Part shown: one piece after another, positions 53,601-61,200 of the stretch
How positions within the stretch are numbered: position 1 is the stretch's first letter
How the letters are laid out: each line of letters begins with the position of its first letter
DNA from: Thiohalocapsa sp. PB-PSB1
Lineage (GTDB): Bacteria; Pseudomonadota; Gammaproteobacteria; Chromatiales; Chromatiaceae
DNA length: 64,000 nt
NCBI GenBank assembly: GCA_016745215.1
Contig: CP050890.1
Location: 6,076,001 to 6,140,000, forward strand
Reading direction: 5' to 3'
The notes under the pieces: model-generated
Told to the model about the DNA's origin: nothing
Databases searched by the model: none
The model's input: only the letters and a program-made list of their open reading frames with translations
Translations under genes and position numbers: made by a program

Positions 53601-56600
53601 ACATCCATCCCATCGGCGGCGGCGCACCGCGCTCGACGGTCCTCACACCTGGCCCATATGGTGTGCCGACAACCATCATCGACCCGTCGGGTGCGGCGAC
53701 GACCCATGTGGTGGACAACAACGGCAACATCCTGCGGGTCGATCACGCACCAGTGAATCAACCCGTCACGACCGGGCCACCTGTGACCGAGGCCTACACC
53801 TACGGCCCGCGCGGCGAGCTGCGCACGCACACGGCAGGCGACGGCGTCGTCACCCGCTACACCTACTACGGTGCCGACGACCCCAATGGAGACGGCGACG
53901 ACACCGAAACCCTAGAAGCTCGCGAGTCGGGCCAGCTGGTGTCCGGACCCGGCTACATCCGCTCCGTGATCGTCGATGCCTCGAACGGCGGTGCAGGCAT
54001 CACGCGCTCGGCGCGGGGTCCGCCCCTGGACCTGGAAACCACCTTCACCTATGACCCGGTCGGCAACCTGCTGACCACGACCGACCCGCGAGGCAATACG
54101 GTCACGCGTGTCGTCAACGCCCTGAATCAACCCATCAGCATCGCCGATCCACGCGGCACGCGCTATTTCGCATACGACGGCAACGACAGCCTCATCGAAC
54201 TCAGGGATCTGGGCGGACGTACCCTGACCTACGCCTACGATTGCCTGGACCAGCTGCGCAGCATCACCGACAGCGGGGATGGCATCACCCGCGTCACGGC
54301 GTTCGACTACGACGCCAACGAGAACCCGAGCGGACGGCAGTCGCCCCTCGGTCATCGCCTCGTTACCCAATTCGACGAGCGCGAGCTGCCGGTGGCCATC
54401 TCCACCGAAGGCGGTTTGGACCCGGTGGTCGGACCGCTCGAAACCCTCGACTATGACGAGGATGCTAATCTAGTCCGCCGCACCGATGGCGAGGGTCACT
54501 CCACCACCTACACCTACAACGGCTTCAATGAGCTGGAAAGCGTCACCGACGCCAACGGCAATCGCCTGGAAATGGAGTACGACGCGCGCGGCCTGGTGGT
54601 CACCGAGCGCCGGCGCGATGATCAAAACAGAATCCTGCGCGAGATCTTCACCGACCGCGATGCGCTGGGAAGGGCCTATCGGACCCGCGAGCCGATTCGC
54701 GAGACCCCAGGAGGATCGATCCTCGACGAGGACGTCACCCTCTATGTGTATGACGCGGCCAGCCGGGTCAACATGGAGACCGACGTCCTCGGTCGTGAGC
54801 TGAAGCGAGAGTTCGACGGGTTGGGACGAGCCGTCCTTGTCGAAGACGCCGTCGGCAATGTCGAGGAGTCTGTCTTCGGAGGGCTCGATCTCCAGCATCA
54901 GTTGCTGAAGGATCTCGAGCCCGATGGCTCCGTCGTTACGACCAGGACCGATTTCGACTTCGACCTATTCGGGCGCCTGGAAGCGATCCGCGGCCCCCTC
55001 GGCCGGACCACCACCTTCGACTACGACGAACGAGATAATCTGGAGCGACGCACCGTTCAGGGCGGTGCGGACGTCGTCATGGGCTATGACGCATTCAACC
55101 GGCTTAGATCAATCGCCAATGGCAGGGAGCTCAGCAATTTCGACTATGACGACGACGACAGACTGATCCGCGAGGAGGATGCCCAGCAGCGCGGCACGAC
55201 CATGGCCTACGATGGCCGCAACCGCTTACGCTCGACGCGTTATCAGGATGGCACCGAGGTGCTTCGCACCTACAACCTCGATGACACGCTGGATACCACC
55301 ACCGATCGCGCCGGCAACCATTTCACCTACAGCTACGACGATGGCAATCGCCAGACCGGCGTCACGGTCGTGCCGCAGCCGGAGTTTGCCGGCTCGCCGA
55401 ACTACGCGTTCGGCTACGACGCGCTCGATCGCGTCGTCTCCGCCACCCGCGCCGGTGCGAGCCCATACAGCGTCGCGTTCGAATACGACTCGCGCTCGGC
55501 GATGACCAACGAAGTCCAAGGCGGACTCGACCTGATCAGCACCTTCGATCTGGCAGGTGATCGCCGCTCCCTGCAATATCCGTCTGGCGGTTTCTCGCTT
55601 GGGTATGAAATCGACCCCCTGACCCGCGTCGAGGCGATCCGCGAAGCGGGCCGAACCTTGGCAAGCTATAACTTCTCGGGTCCACTGCTCAGGAGCCAAG
55701 CCGCGTTCGGCAACGGCACCAGCGTTGGCCGCCTGTTCAACGACGCGCGCGAGGAGACATCTCGGGAGTTCCTGGACCCGAACCAGGTCTCCCTCGGCAG
55801 CTTCAGTTACGCACGCAATCAGTCCGGCCGCATCTACGGCGTCGCTCGCGCCCACCGCGGCGGACGCGGCGACGCCTTCGTCTATTCCCCGGAGCAATGG
55901 CTCAGCGAGGTACGCTGGGATACTGCGGCGCCGCTGGACCTCCCCATTGCTAGTCAGCCGGCGCCCAATCGGCTCATCGAATACACCTACGACGCCAGCG
56001 GCAACTGGGCCGACCGCACGGACAACGCCGCCATCGAGACCTTCGTCTCCAATGCGCTCAACCAGTACGACTCGGCGGGCGCCGCGCAGCTCGTCTACGA
56101 CGACAATGGCAACCTGCGCGACGACGGCACGCGCGCCTATACATACGACGCCTACGGCCATCTGACCCGCGTCACCACCAATGGCGGCACCACCGAGCTC
56201 GCTCGCTACGAGTATGACGCGCTGGATCGGCGCGTGCGCGAGATCACCCCGAGCGGTGTCGAGCACTACATCTACGACGGCGACAACCTGGTCCTGGTGC
56301 TCGACGGCGCAAGCGCCATCAAGCGCCAATACGTCTATGGCGATGCCGTCGACCGCCCGGTGCTGCTGCGGATCGGCAATGCCGACTCCTACTACCAGCT
56401 CGACGGCATGGGCTCGGTGGTCGCGTTGAGCGATGCCGCCGGTGCCGTCATCGAGCGCTACCGCTACGACCCGTTCGGCCGCACCCAGATCGAGGACCCG
56501 AGCGGCGCGCCACGGGCAGCGAGCGTCGTCGGCAACCGCCGCGGCTTCATGGGGCAGTACCTCGACTCGGCCACCGGCCTGGTCCGCATGGGCGTGCGCG

Positions 56601-57193
56601 ACTACAGCCCGGACCTGGGCCGATTCCTGCAGCCCGATCCCGCCGGCACCGCCGACGGCCAGAATCTCTACGCCTACGCCGGCGCGGACCCGGTCAACTT
56701 CTCCGACCCCACCGGACTGTTCCGCAAGGCGAGCCTCGAGGACGTGCGGATCGCCAGCTTCGCGGAGATCGACCTGCCGCTGATCGGCAAGACCGACATC
56801 CGGCTCTCGTCCGCGGTCGATATCGCGGCGGCGGTAAGCGGCATCGCCCAGCTCGCGAAGGGTGCCGCCAAGAGCGGTTTGAAGGGGGCGCGCGCCGTCA
56901 AACGGACGCGGTCCGTTGCGCGCCGCACCGCGCGCCAGGCGGATACCCTGGTCAAGACCAACTATGTCAGCAAGGCCAAGGCCATACAGAGCGCGCGCCG
57001 GGCCACGACGGTCGCGGAGAAGGCGCGGATACTGAAGAAGGCCGGGTTCGGCAAGGACGCGCGCCGGTCGATGATGAAGAACGGGCGGGTCTGCTTCGTC
57101 GCAGGCACCAAGGTGCTGACGAAGGATGGGCTCGAGAACATCGAGGAGATCCTAGGAGACTGTCCGAGAACGAACATAAGACACAAGATATAG
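44615..57193 (+). pseudogene. giant RHS/YD-repeat Hint toxin gene, 5' part (4,192 codons before the new stop)
   Basis: The ATG at 44615 opens a protein with an N-terminal anchor or signal (IALVLAVLALILSMRGVW). In order come several Ig-like domains (about 225-800, repeats of TPPVVELSVP...DNVGIESLDLFLDG type), carboxypeptidase-regulatory-like repeats (about 810-900 and 1290-1370), a Big_5-like domain (VVSLSPADGAADVSLGTTV, about 1378), a propeller-like segment with LVIVD-type strands (about 2180-2590), DUF6531 (DPINPFTGEVRL, about 2610), many YD repeats (2680-3930), the RHS core (LGRFLQPDPAGTADGQNLYA, about 4005) and the start of a Hint domain (CFVAGTKVLTKDG, about 4160). A 103-bp insertion at 57156 ends the frame with 13 foreign residues after ENIEEIL. 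The rest is at 57258-58148. Confidence 0.92.
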
Positions 57194-57258
57194 AGTGCAC
57201 AACTCGATTGTAGGCGCTACATGTCGTGCGTGCTCTGAGTTCTCGGACAGCCTCCTAG
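57152..57258. mobile_element. CTAG-flanked 103-bp insertion (family 3) in the Hint domain
   Basis: The left end is CTAGGAGACTGTCCGAGAAC (57152-57171) and the right end is its reverse complement with one mismatch, ending in CTAG (57239-57258). The interior is 67 bases with no coding sense. Deleting one CTAG plus the element (103 bp) gives GAG ATC CTA GAG GGT GAT, that is EILEGD in frame, so CTAG is the duplicated target. The total from 44615 to 58148 minus 103 is exactly 4,477 codons including the stop. Confidence 0.93.
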
Positions 57259-58148
57259 AGGGTGATCTTGTCTTGTCGCGGTCGGATGAGACGGGTGCGC
57301 AGGGCTACAAGCGGGTTGTGTCACTTTTTCAAACACATCCGAGCAAGCTCGTTCACATCCGGTATCGCAGCAAGGCATCCTCGAGCAACGCCGGAAATGA
57401 AGGGGAGCGGGCCAACGAGCTCGTTTCCACCGCAGAGCATCCGTATTGGCTGACGGAGGAGCAACGTTGGGCGCAGGCAGGGGAAATCAGGACCGGTGAT
57501 CGTCTTTCACTTTCGGACGGAGACATCGCTAAGGTGACCGAGGTTGACTACGAACACTCGGATTCCGGGCAGCCGTTCACGACCTACAATTTCGAGGTCG
57601 AGGACTTTCATACCTATTTCGTTTCCGGCGGATCTGCCGATGCTGAAGCGGAAGGCGTCTGGGTGCACAACGCAGGACCACAGTGTGCGCAGGGCGCCCG
57701 CTCAAAGGCGCGGTCCAAGCAGGTTGATGAAACGTCGTTCGCAGGCCTAATTGACTTGGATGAGTTCAACAACAGCCCGGTAATTGCGGATCGCTTGAGC
57801 AGAGCCCGTGAATTTGATATCGCCGGCTATCACGATCTGACAGCCAGAGGCAGTTACGGGCGCCTTTTCGATCATTTGGACAGCGACGAGGCGCTTCAGA
57901 ACCTTTTTGTAAGATACCATAAGGGGGTGGAGCGCAAGTCAGCGATTCTCAGGGATAATCCGGCGGTGGCATTGACTCGTCCGCTGCATTCACGGATTCG
58001 AAATCTGAAAACGCCAGATATACAAGGAAAATCTGCAGAGGCGGTGCTGCAACACCACCTGAACGAGATGAGAGCTTTCGCGCCGCCAGAGGTCATTGTG
58101 ATTCTCGAGCGGGAGGCGCTGCGTTACATTCGGCAACATTTCCCATAG
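57258..58148 (+). pseudogene. giant RHS toxin gene, 3' part: Hint remainder and C-terminal toxin domain
   Basis: Continues the Hint domain: EGDLVLSRSDETGAQGYKRV, ELVSTAEHPYWLTEEQ, IRTGDRLSLSDG and the closing NFEVEDFHTYFV with GVWVHNAG, where autocleavage-linked Hint domains end. The last 155 residues (from PQCAQGARSK) are the expected toxin: FDIAGYHDLTARGSYGRLFD, LFVRYHKGVERKSAILRDNP, AVALTRPLHSRIRNLKTPDI and HHLNEMRAFAPPEVIVILER. I do not recognise the toxin fold. It currently has no start codon of its own apart from weak candidates inside the insertion (a TTG at 57195). No immunity gene follows: only 73 bases separate its stop from the next gene. Confidence 0.85.
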
Positions 58149-58221
58149 CATTTATGTTGATTTGGCAGCCGACAACCTAACGCCCGCAATACAACACTGA
58201 CCTGCTGACGGTAAACAAGAC

Positions 58222-61200
58222 ATGGCTCTAGCGCAACTTGCGACCAGATGGCCATTCCGAAGGGAATACCTCGGAAAGCTTCTTTTCGTGGTCCTGCTGA
58301 TCTCCGCGCTCGTGCACGCCACCCCGCCCATCGGCACCGGCCAAATCCTCATCGCCGGCCTCGTCGTGGACGTCGACACCCGCCCGGACATCCCGAACCG
58401 TCAATACAGGCTCGTCGCGGTCAAGGACTTCCCGACGGCGATCAGCACTACCGTCGGCCTGCCGCCCGACAAGCTCCTCGGCTACCGCGTCCGCGCGAGA
58501 CTCTCCGGTCCCGGCCTCGGCTCGCAGTCGCTGACCCTCCAGGCTACCCCAGGCGGTCGCTTCGAGATCGCCGCGCTGGGCCAAGAGGGGCTCTATGTGC
58601 TCGACGATATCCACCTGGTGGACGCCTCGGGGACGCGCGTCGTCAATCGCGATCCGACCCTGCCGCGGGTCGAAATCCAGGTCATCGACGAGGTCATCGT
58701 CAGCGAGGTCACCACTAGGCAGCTCAGCAGCGAGGAGATCGCCGAGCGGGGTATCGTCATCGACGAGGACAACTTCACGGTCTTCGATTTCGCGGTGGCG
58801 CTGTCCATCGAGGAGACCGAAATTCTGCTCGAAGCCCCGGTGATCGTGCCCAACACCCCCGGGGTGGCGGTGCCGCGCCTGCCGAATGCACGGCCGATCT
58901 TCACCCGGCCCGAGGGTATCCAGGTGCCGTCCCTGGACATACCGAACTTCCAGGTCGAGGGGCTGATGATCCAGCCGATCCCGGAGGGCTTGGATCGGCC
59001 CGACCCGACGCTGCCGGGGCTGCCGGGCCTGATCATCATTCCCGGCGACGTCGGCTTTCTGAACCAGTTCTTCAGCGCCATCTTGATCGTCGGCAATGTC
59101 GCGCCGGATGGCTCGAATCTGACGGTGACGGACCTGAGCGCGAGCATCACGCTGCCGCCCGGCGACGACGCGCTGCGCCTCGGCGAAACGCAGGCCGGCG
59201 CGCAGGCCGAACTGCCCATCCTGCGCGTGGCGCAGACCGCCGATGGCGAAGACCTGCTGACCGAGGACCAGTTCATCCGCCCCGGCGAGCGTGGCAAGGC
59301 GGAGTTCATCCTCGAAGGACTCCGGGAGGGAACCCACAGCTTCGACATCGACATCGATGGCCGGCTCTTCGTTGCCTCCCGCGGCGAATTCTTCGATCTG
59401 CGAGGCCGGGCGACCGGCTCGGTGGTCGTGCGCAATCCGACCTTCAACCTCGTGCTGGCGCACCCGGAGAGCGTCCGCGACGGGGAGCGCTATTCGCTGT
59501 TCGTGACCGTCAGCAACACCTCGGATGTCGCGGCGAGCCTGTTTCGCCTGCGTCTGTCCGAGCGCAGCCTGAGCGGCACCGTTCTGGTGCCCGGCACGGC
59601 AGACAGCTTCACGCTGCCAAGCCTGGGGCCCGGCGCGTCCGAGACCTTCGAGTTCCGCTTGGAGTCGCGCCGCACCGGCGAGGTCGGCGCCACCTATCTA
59701 AACGCCGACGACGGCCTGACCGGCAGCTTCGTCTTGCGGGCCGGTGTCGGCGAGACCGGCATCCCGCTGTCGCCGGACACCCTGGTGCTGCCGAGCCTCG
59801 CCGACCGGCTGCCGGACCCGCCGCCGCTCGAGCGCGATGTGGTGCGCATGCTCGGCCAGGCCTGGAGTGCGGCCACGGCACCCGCCGGCAGCCTGCCGGA
59901 AGGCACCCTCCGGCCGAGCCGGGAAGGCGTTTACACCCGCGCAACGGTCTTTTCGGTGCTGGGCCTGCGCGACCTGTTCGGGGAATCGATCGACCGCATC
60001 CTGAGCGACTGGGCGCTCGACTACCTGGAGACCGGGGGCTCGCGAATCGACGACCTGTACGGCACCGACGCGGAGATCCAACAGGCCATCGACGCGGCCG
60101 AGGATGCACGCGCGCGGGCGCAGCTGGTCGCCCGACAACGCGACAAGGCGCGGGTGCAAAGCGACTTCCTGGCCTTCGACCAGCTGCGCCGCGAGAGCAG
60201 GCAGGGGCGCTTCGTGCTGCGCGACTTGGGCCAGATCCTGTGGCAGGAAATCGACGCCGGCCGGCTGGTCGACGTGCTCGAGGTGCAGCAGGTCTTCGCG
60301 GACAGCACCTCGGGGCGAACGCCCTATCTGAGCGCCGCCATCGGCCAGGGCGCCGGTGGCGTGCCTGCCCGGTTGCGCATCACCGACAGCACGGGCGCCC
60401 GGGCCGGTGCCGTCGGGCTTGCCGATCCGAACGATCCGGACGGCAATGATGGGCGCGTGCGCGAACTGGCTCGTGCGGGTGTGATCACCCTGCTCGACCA
60501 GCCGGGCGCTCACATGGAAATCGCCATCGCGGGCGATATCGACGCTGCGCCCTATGTCGTCGAGATGCTCGGTGAGGGCGATGGGTCGACCGACCTCGGC
60601 ATTCTGTGTCAGGGTCCGGCGGGCCTGCGCCGACTCATCTACCAAGACGTCCCGCTCGCCCCGGGCAGCGTCGCCCGGCTCCAGATCGCCAAGGGCGAGA
60701 CCGGGGTACCCGAGCTCGCGGTCGATCTCGGCGGCGACGGAAATTTCGAGCAGCATTTTGCCCCTGTCATCGACGAGATAGAACCGGACCTGGCGCCGAC
60801 GGTGCTGTCAGTACAGCAGTGGGGCAAGGGCGCGCCCAGGTCAGAGCCAAACCTCGAGAACGGCGATGGCTTTGGTCGCATGCTGGTGGTCGTCTTCAGC
60901 GAACCGGTGGACCAGGCCACGGCCGAAGACCTCGGCAACTATGTCATCGACGATAACGCGCGCAATCGGGTCGCAGCGGTGGTCCTGCAGCCGGACCGCC
61001 GCATCGCCTTCCTGCTGTTCGAGCAGGGCATCGATCCAGCCGCCCCGGTCGAGCAACTCGCGATCAGCGCCGTCGAAGACCTTGCCGGCAATCCCATGAC
61101 TGCAATGACGCTGCCGATTCTCGCCGACCCGGAGATGAATTTCGGCGGCTCCCTGAGCGGCGTCGTGCGCCGTGCCAGCGGTGCACCGGTGGCGGGCGCC

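Noticed and set aside
51713..53830. 705-codon minus-strand open frame
   Set aside because: Antisense of the RHS gene in a GC-rich region; composition is Arg/Gly/Ala/Asp-rich with no family motif, whereas the plus strand is a continuous, recognisable protein.
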